Of a stretch of 64,000 nucleotides of DNA, positions 37,195 to 48,749 are shown in pieces. Below the pieces are notes generated by a model that had not been told where the DNA came from, did no database searches, and worked only from the letters and a program-made list of their open reading frames with translations. The position numbers and the translations under genes were made by a program. Within the stretch, counting starts at the first letter, position 1. Every line of letters begins with the position of its first letter. The stretch comes from Burkholderia gladioli (GTDB lineage Bacteria > Pseudomonadota > Gammaproteobacteria > Burkholderiales > Burkholderiaceae), in NCBI RefSeq assembly GCF_000959725.1, contig NZ_CP009322.1, forward strand, positions 2,232,001 through 2,296,000. Reading direction: 5' to 3'.

Positions 37195-37714
37195 GGCGGC
37201 AAAACCCTATGAAAACCCGGTCAGAGAGTCGTTCGACTGAGACGAAAGAAACGTAAGATTTGTAATGTTCGCCCGCTCAAAATGGCGAAGCGCCCGCAGT
37301 GTAATGCAATCGAAAGTTATGTAACAAGAGCGACCACACCGCGCCGGGTTAACGAGGATAAAGGTAAGTGCGACGTTTTGCATCGCAACATTCTGTTGCA
37401 TTTTTCTCGACGAATCGAAGCATTGATTTTATTGAGTTTTTTTTCGCTTCAGAAACGGGGCGAGATCATCCAGACGACGCCAAACAGGGGCTTGACAAAT
37501 CGAAATTTGCTTCAATTTGACGTTTCGAACACGATTCCGGGGTGTTCCGACGTCTCGCCTAAACTTTCTAAAAGCTTTCAATTTTGCTTTCCGAAAGCTT
37601 TCCCTCCGATCAAAAGAGGTGTCGAAACCACACTCTTGCGCGAAACGAAAATGAAAGCTTCGATTTCCTAAACCGTCAGCGCGATGCGACAGGATAGCGC
37701 CGTTCTGCCCGGTC
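37195..37714. other. AT-rich intergenic region upstream of nuoM
   Basis: About 500 bp, markedly AT-rich against GC-rich neighbours, with oligo-T and oligo-A tracts (for example around 37385-37450). AAAGCTT occurs three times (37571, 37594, 37654); the middle copy is in the palindrome GAAAGCTTTC (37593-37602). A 129-codon open frame at 37282-37671 has no ribosome site and no recognisable family. The region probably holds the nuoM promoter; a nucleoid-protein target or remnant of transferred DNA is possible. Confidence 0.6.
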
Positions 37715-41131
<3,417 letters not shown>

Positions 41132-41243
41132 TCATTCCCATAGTCTTTTATCGGCACGCAATCGACACTCCGGATCTCGTGCCGCCGGCAGCCGTATCGC
41201 AAGGCCGGCGGCCCACCTCGATGCATTCCGTGAGGCAACGCCG

Positions 41244-41429
41244 ATGTCCATCCAAGATCAGCCATCCCGACAAACCGCCCTGCATATACTCAGGCAGGCA
41301 CCCGGCTGGGTCGACTGGAATGCGGCACGCAACGCGCCGAACTGGGTCGGCGGCCGCATCACGCTCGACGGCCGCTTCAGCGTCGACGAATTGCTCGCCC
41401 TGCTCGCGCTCTCGCGCATTCCACGCTGA
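41244..41429 (+). CDS. Small hypothetical protein
   Basis: A 61-residue open frame from ATG 41244, beginning MSIQDQPSRQTALHILRQ and containing a Trp-rich WVDWNAARNAPNWVGG segment followed by LDGRFSVDELLALLAL. It is acidic-amphipathic at the C-terminus and has no signal peptide. Composition looks protein-like, but no family is recognised and no strong ribosome site is visible. It converges with the osmoprotectant operon, ending 51 bp from that operon's last stop codon. Confidence 0.4.
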   Translation: MSIQDQPSRQTALHILRQAPGWVDWNAARNAPNWVGGRITLDGRFSVDELLALLALSRIPR

Positions 41430-41480
41430 TTTCCCCGATCCCCTCGAAGCCGCCGGGCCGCGATGGCCCGGCATCCTGCC

Positions 41481-42647
41481 TCAGGTCCGCGCGGCCAGCG
41501 CCTCCGCGATGCGCGGCGGCTGGCCGGTCTGCTGGCGCGAGCGTCCCGAGCTCAGGTAGTCGGCGATCGAGTCCTGCGTGATCTCGCCGACATAGGCGCC
41601 ATCCGCGTCCAGCACCGGCATCCACGACGAACGGTACTGGTACATTTTCGACAGCACGATGCGCAGGTTGTCCTCGGCGGAAACGGTGGCCGGGAACTCG
41701 CTGAGCCGCTCGCCGCAACTGCCGTCCGCGCCGCGCGCGGCACGGCGCGCGACGAAACCCAGCGCGCGCCGCGCCTCGTCGACCACGGTCAGGTAGCGGC
41801 TGTCGTTCTCGTCCATCACCGTGAAGGCCTCGGCCAGCGAGGTGCCGGCGCGCGCGGTCGGTGGCTGGGTGGCCGCGTCGCCCGCCTTCACCAGCAACAG
41901 GCGCTTGAGCGTGCTGTCCTGGCCGACGAACTGCCCGACGAATTCGTCGCGCGGATGCGCGAGCAGCGTATCGGGATGGTCGTACTGCACCAGCTTGCCG
42001 CGCCGGAACACCGCCACGCGATCGCCCAGCTTGATCGCCTCGTCGATGTCGTGGCTGACCATGATCACGGTCTTCTTCAACTGCCGCTGCATCTGGAAGA
42101 ACTCGTTCTGGATCGACTCGCGATTGATCGGGTCGACCGCGCCGAACGGCTCGTCCATCAGCAGCACCGGCGGATCGGCCGCCAGCGCGCGCACCACGCC
42201 GATGCGCTGCTGCTGGCCGCCCGACAGCTCGCGCGGATAGCGCTTCAGGTAGAGCTTCGGGTCCAGCGCGACCATCGACATCAGCTCGGTGGCGCGCTCC
42301 TTGCAGCGCTTCTTGTCCCAGCCCAGCAGGCGCGGCACCACCGTGATGTTCTCCTCGATGGTCATGTTCGGGAACAGCCCGATCTGCTGGATCACGTAGC
42401 CAATCCGGCGCCGCAGGTCGACCTCGTCGAGCGCGTTGGTGTCCTCACCGTCGATCAGCACGCGGCCCGAGGTGGGCGTGATCAGGCGGTTGATCATCTT
42501 CAGCGTGGTGGTCTTGCCGCAGCCCGAGGGGCCGAGAAACACGCAGATTTCGCCTTCCGGCACGCTCAGGCTCACGGAATCGACGGCGCGCACCGGCTGG
42601 CCGTCCTTCTGCGAGAAGGTCTTCGTCAGTTGGTCGAGTTCGATCAT
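41481..42647 (-). CDS. Osmoprotectant ABC transporter ATP-binding protein (OpuCA/ProV type)
   Basis: A 388-residue ATPase. Walker A GPSGCGKTT, Q-loop VIQQIGLFPNMT, signature LSGGQQQR and Walker B VLLMDEPFGAVD are all intact. The C-terminal about 130 residues form a CBS-domain pair, the ionic-strength-sensing unit of betaine transporters (SSWMPVLDADGAYVGEITQD). It energises uptake of glycine betaine, choline or a similar compatible solute. It is the last gene of a four-gene operon and overlaps the permease by 4 nt. Confidence 0.9.
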   Translation of the reverse strand: MIELDQLTKTFSQKDGQPVRAVDSVSLSVPEGEICVFLGPSGCGKTTTLKMINRLITPTSGRVLIDGEDTNALDEVDLRRRIGYVIQQIGLFPNMTIEENITVVPRLLGWDKKRCKERATELMSMVALDPKLYLKRYPRELSGGQQQRIGVVRALAADPPVLLMDEPFGAVDPINRESIQNEFFQMQRQLKKTVIMVSHDIDEAIKLGDRVAVFRRGKLVQYDHPDTLLAHPRDEFVGQFVGQDSTLKRLLLVKAGDAATQPPTARAGTSLAEAFTVMDENDSRYLTVVDEARRALGFVARRAARGADGSCGERLSEFPATVSAEDNLRIVLSKMYQYRSSWMPVLDADGAYVGEITQDSIADYLSSGRSRQQTGQPPRIAEALAART

Positions 42648-43297
42648 GTCTTCTGCACTCCCTTCGGTGTCAATGCGCGCTGCAGCCACTGCAGCAGCAG
42701 GTCCGCGACGATCGCGAGCACGCTCACCAGCACCGCGCCCACCAGCAGCTTCATCATGCTGCTCTGCCCGATCGCGCGGACGATCAAGGTGCCCAGGCCG
42801 CCCGCGCCGATCACGGCGGCGATCGTCATCACGCCGATGTTCATCACCACGGCGGTGCGCACGCCGCCGAGGATCACCGGCACCGCCAGCGGCAGGTCGA
42901 CCAGCCGCAGCCGCTGCCACGAGGTCATGCCAATGCCGATGCCGGCTTCCTTGATGCCGGCGTCGACGTTCCTCAGCGCCAGATAGGTATTGCGCATGAT
43001 CGGCAGCAGCGAATAGAGGAACACGGCGGTGATCGCCGGCACCGCGCCGATGCCCTGCCCGAAGCGCGAGAACACCGGGATCATCAGGCCGAACAGCGCG
43101 ATCGAGGGCAGCGTGAGGATCACGGTGGCCGCGCCCAGCAGCGGCGGCGCGAGCCATTCGTGGCGGCTGATCAGGATGCCCAGCGGCACGCCGGCGAGGA
43201 TCGCGCAGCCCACCGCGATGCCCACCAGGTAGACGTGCTGCAAGGTGAGCTGCAGGAGCTCGGGCCAGTTCGCGGCCAGGTAGTCATGAACGGTCAT
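42644..43297 (-). CDS. Osmoprotectant ABC transporter permease (first of two)
   Basis: A 217-residue permease of the OpuCB/ProW type with about six hydrophobic helices. The cytoplasmic EAA loop is IKEAGIGIGMTSWQRLRLVD. It forms the membrane channel with the second permease of the operon. It follows the binding-protein gene by 13 bp and overlaps the ATPase start by 4 nt. Confidence 0.9.
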   Translation of the reverse strand: MTVHDYLAANWPELLQLTLQHVYLVGIAVGCAILAGVPLGILISRHEWLAPPLLGAATVILTLPSIALFGLMIPVFSRFGQGIGAVPAITAVFLYSLLPIMRNTYLALRNVDAGIKEAGIGIGMTSWQRLRLVDLPLAVPVILGGVRTAVVMNIGVMTIAAVIGAGGLGTLIVRAIGQSSMMKLLVGAVLVSVLAIVADLLLQWLQRALTPKGVQKT

Positions 43298-43310
43298 GGT
43301 CGCCTCCGGG

Positions 43311-44237
43311 TCACGGCAAGGTATGCGTGCGCAGGAAATCGGCCGCGACCTGCTGCACCGACACGCCGTCGATATCGACGCGCTTGTTCATTTCCAGCAT
43401 CACATCGTTGTTGAGCGCGGCCGACAGCGCGTTGAGCTGCACCGCGAGCTTGGGATGAGCCTTCAGCACCGGCTCGCGCACCACCGGCGTGGCGTTGTAG
43501 GGCGGGAAGAAATGCAGGTCGTCCTCCAGCGGCACGATGCCGAAGCCCTTCACACGGCCGTCGGTGGTATAGACCAGGCCGATGGTCAACTGGTTGTTGC
43601 GCAGCGCCGTGTAGACCAGGCCCGAATCCATCTGCTTGGTCTCCGAGCGGCTGAAGTTCAGGTGATAGGCCGCTTCCAGCGGCTTCAGCCCGTCGGGACG
43701 ATTGGCGAACTCGGCATCCATGCCGAAGGTGTGGCGCGTGCCCTTCGGATCGGCGGCGATCTTCGCGGCCAGTTGCGAGATGGTGCGAATGCCGGTCTTG
43801 CGCGCGGTCTCGGCCGGCAGCGCGAGCGCGTAGGTGTTGTTGAGCGGCGAGGCATCGAGCCAGACCAGGCCGCGCCGCGCGTCGATCGCCTTGACGCGGC
43901 GGTACATCTCGTCGGGCGGCAGCTTCTCCTTGATCTTGTCGTAGACCAGGGCCGCGGTGCCCGTGTAGTCCCACATCACGTCGATCTGGCCGTTCTCGAG
44001 CGCGCTGCGCAGCAGCACGCTGCCCAGCCCGGTGCGGCTCTGGATGGTGTAGCCGCGCGCGCGCAGGTACTGCGAGGTGATCTCGGCGAGCACGTATTGC
44101 TCGGTGAAGTTCTTGCCGCCGACCGTGAGCGCCTGCGCCGCGGCGGGGGCCGAGGCCAGCGCGCCGAGCGAGGCCGCCGCCAGCACCACGGCGAGCGCGC
44201 GGCGCGCCATGGCGGAAATACGTTCGAAGCCCGTCAT
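43311..44237 (-). CDS. Osmoprotectant-binding periplasmic protein (OpuCC/ProX type)
   Basis: A 308-residue solute-binding protein. The N-terminal signal peptide ends near AAAQA (about residue 35), and the mature domain begins LTVGGKNFTEQYVLAE, the usual start of quaternary-amine binding proteins; MWDYTGTAALVYDK and the aromatic-rich segments are also typical. It delivers betaine or choline-like substrates to the permeases. Its start overlaps the upstream permease by 4 nt. Ligand identity (betaine, choline or carnitine) is not decidable here. Confidence 0.9.
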   Translation of the reverse strand: MTGFERISAMARRALAVVLAAASLGALASAPAAAQALTVGGKNFTEQYVLAEITSQYLRARGYTIQSRTGLGSVLLRSALENGQIDVMWDYTGTAALVYDKIKEKLPPDEMYRRVKAIDARRGLVWLDASPLNNTYALALPAETARKTGIRTISQLAAKIAADPKGTRHTFGMDAEFANRPDGLKPLEAAYHLNFSRSETKQMDSGLVYTALRNNQLTIGLVYTTDGRVKGFGIVPLEDDLHFFPPYNATPVVREPVLKAHPKLAVQLNALSAALNNDVMLEMNKRVDIDGVSVQQVAADFLRTHTLP

Positions 44238-44950
44238 GCGGCACCTCCATTGCGCGCCATCACGTGGCGGCTGCCGGCCGCGACGATCGCATCGAGCAGC
44301 AGCGCGAGCACGGCCGTCGAGGCGGCGCCGAGCAGCAGCATCTGCTGGTTGTCGAGATAGATGCCGGGGAAGATCAGGGTGCCGAGGCTGTCGGCGCCGA
44401 TCAGGTAGGCCAGCGGCGCGGTACCGACGTTGATGGCCAGCGCGGTGCGCACGCCGCCGACGATGATCGGCAGCGCATTCGGCAACTCGACGCGCGTGAG
44501 CGACTGCCACGGCGTCATGCCGATGCCGCGCGCGGCCTCCCGCAGCGAGGCCGGCACGTTGCGCATGCCCTCGTAGGCATTGCGCGTGATCGGCAGCAGC
44601 GAGGCCAGGAACAGCGCGACGATGGCCGGTATGTCGCCGATCCCGAAGATGCCGAGCGCGATCGCCAGCACCGCGAGCGAGGGCACCGTGTTGCCGATGT
44701 TGAACACCTGCATGAAGCGCTCGGCCTGGCGCGCGAGGGCGGGCCGGCTGAGCGCGACCCCGGCGGGAATGCCGACCGCGATGGCCAGCACCATCGAACA
44801 GCCGACCAGCATCAGGTGTCGTCCCGTGTAGTAGACGAGATCGCCCGAATGCTGCCGCCAGGTATCGGCGCCGATCGCGCTGGCGATCCAGCCGAACAGG
44901 ATGACGGCCAGTAACAGGCTGCCCGCGAGACGGACAGTGCGTCGAGTCAT
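44234..44950 (-). CDS. Osmoprotectant ABC transporter permease (second of two)
   Basis: A 238-residue permease with a hydrophobic N-terminal helix, a short periplasmic segment (ADTWRQHSGDLVYYTGRH) and five further helices; the EAA loop reads LREAARGIGMTPWQSLTRVE. It is the first gene of the operon, preceded by AGGAGG-like sequence and by a long region without genes. The arrangement permease, binding protein, permease, ATPase matches OsmU/YehWZYX-type systems. Confidence 0.9.
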   Translation of the reverse strand: MTRRTVRLAGSLLLAVILFGWIASAIGADTWRQHSGDLVYYTGRHLMLVGCSMVLAIAVGIPAGVALSRPALARQAERFMQVFNIGNTVPSLAVLAIALGIFGIGDIPAIVALFLASLLPITRNAYEGMRNVPASLREAARGIGMTPWQSLTRVELPNALPIIVGGVRTALAINVGTAPLAYLIGADSLGTLIFPGIYLDNQQMLLLGAASTAVLALLLDAIVAAGSRHVMARNGGAA

Positions 44951-45665
44951 GAGATACGCCTCCTTTCCGGAGCGGCGCACGCCAATGGCCGCGCGCCGCG
45001 AAAACGCCAGACGGCGTCGCGAATGGAAGGTACGGATCCCGGTCGTGCCGGGATCGAACCGACAAAAACGGCATCGCAACCGGCACGAAAAAACCCTGTC
45101 CGGTGTCCTGCGTGAGCGCTACCGCGCTCGTTCGATTGTCATGTTCAGCCCACGTAGCGCGCGTGCGCTACTCAGGCCAGGCACCATCTTGCGATGGCAA
45201 GGATGCGGCCGCACGAATGTGCCGGCACCGCAGGAGCTGGATGCTCCGATTGACGGGAAGGTTTGCGCGACTTTCGCACTTGCCGCGATCTTGCATGCAT
45301 CGGCATGCAACTCACTGCGAAAGTCGAGGACATGCGCCGCAGTATAACGGCAATTTCTCGCCAGCGTAAACCCTTGGGGGCAGGATCGCGCAAATTGGAT
45401 GCCCGCGCCATGCGAGGTGCGAAGCCGCAAAGCGCGATCCGAATTCGCGAGAAGGCGCATCGCGTTGCCACTCGAATTGCTCAGGATCGCGAATGATCGG
45501 GAAAGGGATCGGCTTCGCCGCTCATGCCGTGCGCGAAGCATCGATGAGGGAAAGGTGCGGGGCAGGAAAAGCACGGCGCGGCACGCATCGCGCCCGCCGC
45601 AAACCAGGACGGGATGCAGCGCGAGCCACGCGCGGCAGCCGCCGCGCGCGGTCGTAAAGCAAGCC
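44951..45665. other. Long intergenic region upstream of the osmoprotectant operon
   Basis: About 715 bp without a convincing gene. Open frames on either strand (for example 45119-45574 minus) are Arg/Ser-rich and look random. It should contain the osmoprotectant operon promoter and a leader of unknown length. The nested inverted repeat at 45268-45326 is the only clear structure. Codon-like bias is weak throughout. Confidence 0.5.
45268..45326. repeat. Nested two-tier inverted repeat
   Basis: Outer arms CGACTTTCGCA (45268-45278) and TGCGAAAGTCG (45316-45326) are perfectly complementary over 11 bp. Within them TTGCATGC (45291-45298) and GCATGCAA (45303-45310) form a perfect 8-bp stem with an ATCG loop. 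Unpaired spacers of 12 and 5 nt separate the tiers. There is no T-run. It lies about 320 bp upstream of the osmoprotectant operon and beyond the permease gene's stop. Confidence 0.6.
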
Positions 45666-47198
45666 TCAGGCCGTCTCGGCCGGGCTGCCCTGCCTGCGCG
45701 CCTCGCGCTGCGCGCCGCCCTCGAGCCAGGGCGCGATCTCCATGTCCTCGTAGCGCACGAAGCGGCTCTTTCTCAGCATGCGGTAGCCGAGCCAGACCAG
45801 CAGGAACAGCGGGATGCCGACATAGGTGGCCAGCACGCCGACCCAGTCGATCCGGTTCGACAGGAAGGCCTGGTAATCCTGGCCGAAGGCAATCACCAGG
45901 CACAGCACGAAGGCGAAGATCGGTCCATAGGGGAACAGCCGCGAGCGATAAGGCAGTTGCGAGAGGGCGAAGCCCTGCTTCTCGAAACCCTTGCGGAAGC
46001 GGTAGTGGCTGACCGCGATGCCGAGCCAGGCGATGAAGCCCGTCATCCCCGAGGTGTTGAGCAGCCAGAGATAGACGGTCTTGTCGCCGTACAGCGAGGA
46101 CAGGAAGCACAGCGCGCCGACCGCGGTGGTGGCGTACAGCGCATTGCGCGGCACCCCGCTGCGGGACAGCTTCGCGAACAGGCGCGGCGCGCGGCCCTCG
46201 GTGGCGAGGTTGTAGAGCATGCGCGTCGAGGCGTACATGCCCGAGTTGCCGGCAGACAGCACGGCCGTCAGGATCACCGCGTTCATCACGCCGGCCGCGA
46301 AGGCCAGCCCGGCGTGACGGAACACCAGCGTAAACGGGCTCACGCCGATATCGGTCACGTCGCTCTTGAGCAGGCTGGGATCGGTATAGGGCACCAGCAT
46401 GCCGATCACCAGGATCGCGAACACGTAGAACAGCAGGATGCGCCAGAACACCTGGCGCACCGCGCGCGGGATGGTGGTTCGCGGGTTCTCCGATTCGCCG
46501 GCGGCCACGCCGATCAGCTCGGTGCCCTGGAACGAGAAGCCGGCGATCATCGCCACCCCCATCATGGCGGGCAGGCCGCCCGCGAACGGCGCGTCGCCGA
46601 TCGCGAAGTTGGCCCAGGCCGGCGACGGGCCGCCCTTCAGGATGCCGAAGATCATCAGCAGGCCGGTGGCGATGAAGGCCAGCACGGTGACCACCTTGAT
46701 CAGCGCGAACCAGTATTCGGCCTCGCCGAAGCCGCGCACCGTCATCACGTTGAGCAGGAACATCACGCCGAGGAACAGCGCGCTCCACCAGACGCCCGGG
46801 ACATGCGGGAACCAGTAGTTCATCACCAGTTGCGCGGCCACCAGTTCCACCGCGATCGTCACGGCCCAGTTGTACCAGTAGTTCCAGCCGAGCGCGAAGC
46901 CGAAGCCCTCGTCGACGTACTTCGCGCCGTAGGTCGCGAAGGAGCCCGACACGGGCATCAACGCTGCCATCTCGCCCAGGCTCATCATCAGGCAATAGAC
47001 CATCAGCCCGATCAGCAGGTAGGCGAGGATCGCGCCGCCGGGGCCGGCCTGCGAGATCGAGGCGCCCGAGGCGACGAACAGGCCCGTGCCGATCGAGCCG
47101 CCGATCGCGATCATCGTCAGGTGACGTGCCTTGAGGCTGCGTTTGAGTTGCGGAGAAGCGGCGGAGGCGGGCTCGGAATGCGTGGATTGTTTTGGCAT
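45666..47198 (-). CDS. Amino-acid permease of the APC family
   Basis: A 510-residue, 12-helix transporter. The N-terminus reads LKARHLTMIAIGGSIGTGLF, the substrate-site signature of the amino-acid transporter family, followed by GPGGAILAYLLIGLMVYCLM. FSFQGTELIGVAAGESENP in the sixth-helix region is characteristic of the LysP/GabP/AroP-type proton symporters. The substrate cannot be named with certainty; a basic amino acid is favoured by resemblance to LysP. It is divergent from a YheO/DauR-type regulator whose relatives control arginine use, which supports that guess. Confidence 0.85.
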   Translation of the reverse strand: MPKQSTHSEPASAASPQLKRSLKARHLTMIAIGGSIGTGLFVASGASISQAGPGGAILAYLLIGLMVYCLMMSLGEMAALMPVSGSFATYGAKYVDEGFGFALGWNYWYNWAVTIAVELVAAQLVMNYWFPHVPGVWWSALFLGVMFLLNVMTVRGFGEAEYWFALIKVVTVLAFIATGLLMIFGILKGGPSPAWANFAIGDAPFAGGLPAMMGVAMIAGFSFQGTELIGVAAGESENPRTTIPRAVRQVFWRILLFYVFAILVIGMLVPYTDPSLLKSDVTDIGVSPFTLVFRHAGLAFAAGVMNAVILTAVLSAGNSGMYASTRMLYNLATEGRAPRLFAKLSRSGVPRNALYATTAVGALCFLSSLYGDKTVYLWLLNTSGMTGFIAWLGIAVSHYRFRKGFEKQGFALSQLPYRSRLFPYGPIFAFVLCLVIAFGQDYQAFLSNRIDWVGVLATYVGIPLFLLVWLGYRMLRKSRFVRYEDMEIAPWLEGGAQREARRQGSPAETA

Positions 47199-47467
47199 GG
47201 ATGACGGACAAGAGGCAGGCGGGCGGCGTCTCGGCACGCGGCCAGGGCCGCCCGGATGGGGCGGCGCGGCCACGCGCGGGCGCCGGCGCGTCTCGCGCGC
47301 AGCGCGGATTCTACCCGATTCGAAGTGGCCGGCCGCCGGCTTCGACGGGCCGCGGGCCAGTCCCCGGGCGGGCGACGCGCGGATCGGCCGGCCCGGGTGG
47401 ATCGCTTTGCGCAATGCCGGGGGGCGCGTGGTTACAATACCGTCGAATCCCGGATAAATCGTCCAAT

Positions 47468-48100
47468 ATGACCCGCAAGTCCTCCCCGTCGGAACAGGCA
47501 TCGCTGATCGAGCAGGTCCGCAACATCGCGCAAGGACTCGGCGAGATGTTCGCGCCCTTCACCGAGGTGGTGGTCCACGACCTGCGCACGCCCGCCAACT
47601 CGATCATCGCGATCCACAACAACCTGTCGGGCCGCGCGGTGGGCGACCCGACCACCGAACTCGGGCTCGCGCGCATCGCCGACGACGACTATCCCTCGGT
47701 GCTCGCCAACTACGCCAACCGCTTCCCCGACGGGCGCACCGCCAAAAGCACCTCGATCGGCATCAAGGACGCCAACGGCCACTACGTGGCCGCGCTGTGC
47801 CTGAACGTCGACGTCACGCTGTTCCGCGGCATCCAGGGGCTCCTGAACCAGTTCTGCCAGATCGGCCCCGACAGCGTCGGCGAGACGCTCGACCCCGCCA
47901 ATGCCGAGGCGATCCGCGAGCGCATCGACCGCTTCGCGATGACGCTCGCCACCACGCCGCGCTCGCTGAAGACCGAGCAGCGCCGCGCGCTGATGCAGGA
48001 ACTGAAGGACGACGGCTACCTGGAGGTGCGGCGCGCGATGGAGATCATCGCCCAGCACCTGGGCGTGTCGCGCGCCACCGTCTACAACGACGCGAAGTGA
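47468..48100 (+). CDS. YheO/DauR-type PAS-HTH transcriptional regulator
   Basis: A 210-residue regulator. The N-terminal PAS-like domain is of the YheO type (FAPFTEVVVHDLRTPANSII; GIKDANGHYVAALCLNVDV). The C-terminal HTH is at the end (MEIIAQHLGVSRATVYNDAK). Relatives include DauR, which represses D-arginine genes. ATG 47468 is preferred over a longer frame because it begins the conserved domain. It is divergent from the amino-acid permease, 269 bp apart, which it probably controls. Confidence 0.82.
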   Translation: MTRKSSPSEQASLIEQVRNIAQGLGEMFAPFTEVVVHDLRTPANSIIAIHNNLSGRAVGDPTTELGLARIADDDYPSVLANYANRFPDGRTAKSTSIGIKDANGHYVAALCLNVDVTLFRGIQGLLNQFCQIGPDSVGETLDPANAEAIRERIDRFAMTLATTPRSLKTEQRRALMQELKDDGYLEVRRAMEIIAQHLGVSRATVYNDAK

Positions 48101-48204
48101 GGCCCCCCGGCGAGGGCCAATCGCGGGACGATCGGCGCGATCGTTGCGGCGGGCCCGGCATTCAAGGGCCGGCGACTTTCCGATCGTTCAGCGATTCGTC
48201 ATAC

Positions 48205-48224
48205 CTGTAGGAATCGGCCTACAG
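48205..48224. promoter_or_regulatory. 20-bp dyad upstream of the receiver/FNR genes
   Basis: CTGTAGG (48205-48211) and CCTACAG (48218-48224) form a perfect dyad around AATCGG, about 76 bp upstream of the receiver start. The left half with its flank, ACCTGTAGGA, equals a half of the classical lux box, but CTG and CAG are 14 apart rather than 10, so a LuxR site is not assured. A regulator site is likely. Confidence 0.5.
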
Positions 48225-48299
48225 CTTTCAGCGAATCACCTACCGGCTTTTCATCTGACGCCGATTTCGCGGCGCCGGCCCGGCTGCAATACTTGCCGC

Positions 48300-48749
48300 A
48301 TGGACGCCACCCTCCTCCGTGTTTATGTCGTCGAGCCGGCCGCCGCGATACGCCGGCGCGTCGCCGCCTTGCTGGAGCCGCTCGCCGGCGTGGCGGTGGT
48401 CGGCGAGTCGGAGGACCACGCCATGGCCTTCGCCGGCATCGTCTCGAGCCACGCCGACGTGGCCGTGATCGAGCTGCGCCTGCCTTCGGGCAGCGGGCTC
48501 GAACTGCTCGGCGCGCTGGCCCGCTTCGCGCCGCAGGTGATCACGGTGATCCTGACCAACCTGTCCGCGCCGGCCTTCCGTGCCGCCAGCCACAAGGCCG
48601 GCGCGCACTACTTCTTCGACAAGACCATCGAGTTCGAGCTGGCGTGCCACACCATCGACGCGCTGGCCCGAGCCCGTGCACGTCGCCCTCAACCTGTCCA
48701 ACGAGCCCACTATGCCGACTGCCACGACGCCCGCTACGATCGCCCATGA
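48300..48749 (+). CDS. Degenerate receiver-domain protein
   Basis: A 149-residue protein that is a lone receiver fold (LRVYVVEPAAAIRRRVAALL). The normal acidic pair is VEP (Glu12-Pro13), and the phospho-accepting Asp is replaced by Glu58 (VAVIELRLPSGSG). Thr86 and Lys108, the other conserved receiver residues, are kept. It therefore probably cannot be phosphorylated normally; the Glu may mimic the phosphorylated state. It has no output domain, and its last 38 bp overlap the FNR gene in another frame, so it is translationally linked to it. The partner could be FNR itself. Confidence 0.75.
   Translation: MDATLLRVYVVEPAAAIRRRVAALLEPLAGVAVVGESEDHAMAFAGIVSSHADVAVIELRLPSGSGLELLGALARFAPQVITVILTNLSAPAFRAASHKAGAHYFFDKTIEFELACHTIDALARARARRPQPVQRAHYADCHDARYDRP

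Noticed and set aside
37282..37671. 129-codon plus frame in the AT-rich region
   Set aside because: No ribosome site, no recognisable family and odd composition; AT-rich DNA here more likely regulatory. Not excluded entirely.
45119..45574. Minus-strand 151-codon frame in the gap upstream of the osmoprotectant operon
   Set aside because: Arg/Ser-rich, no ribosome site, spans the nested hairpin; looks random.
48205..48224. Assignment of the dyad as a true CepR/LuxR lux box
   Set aside because: CTG and CAG are 14 nt apart, whereas lux/cep boxes have 10; only the left half matches. Kept as an unassigned dyad.
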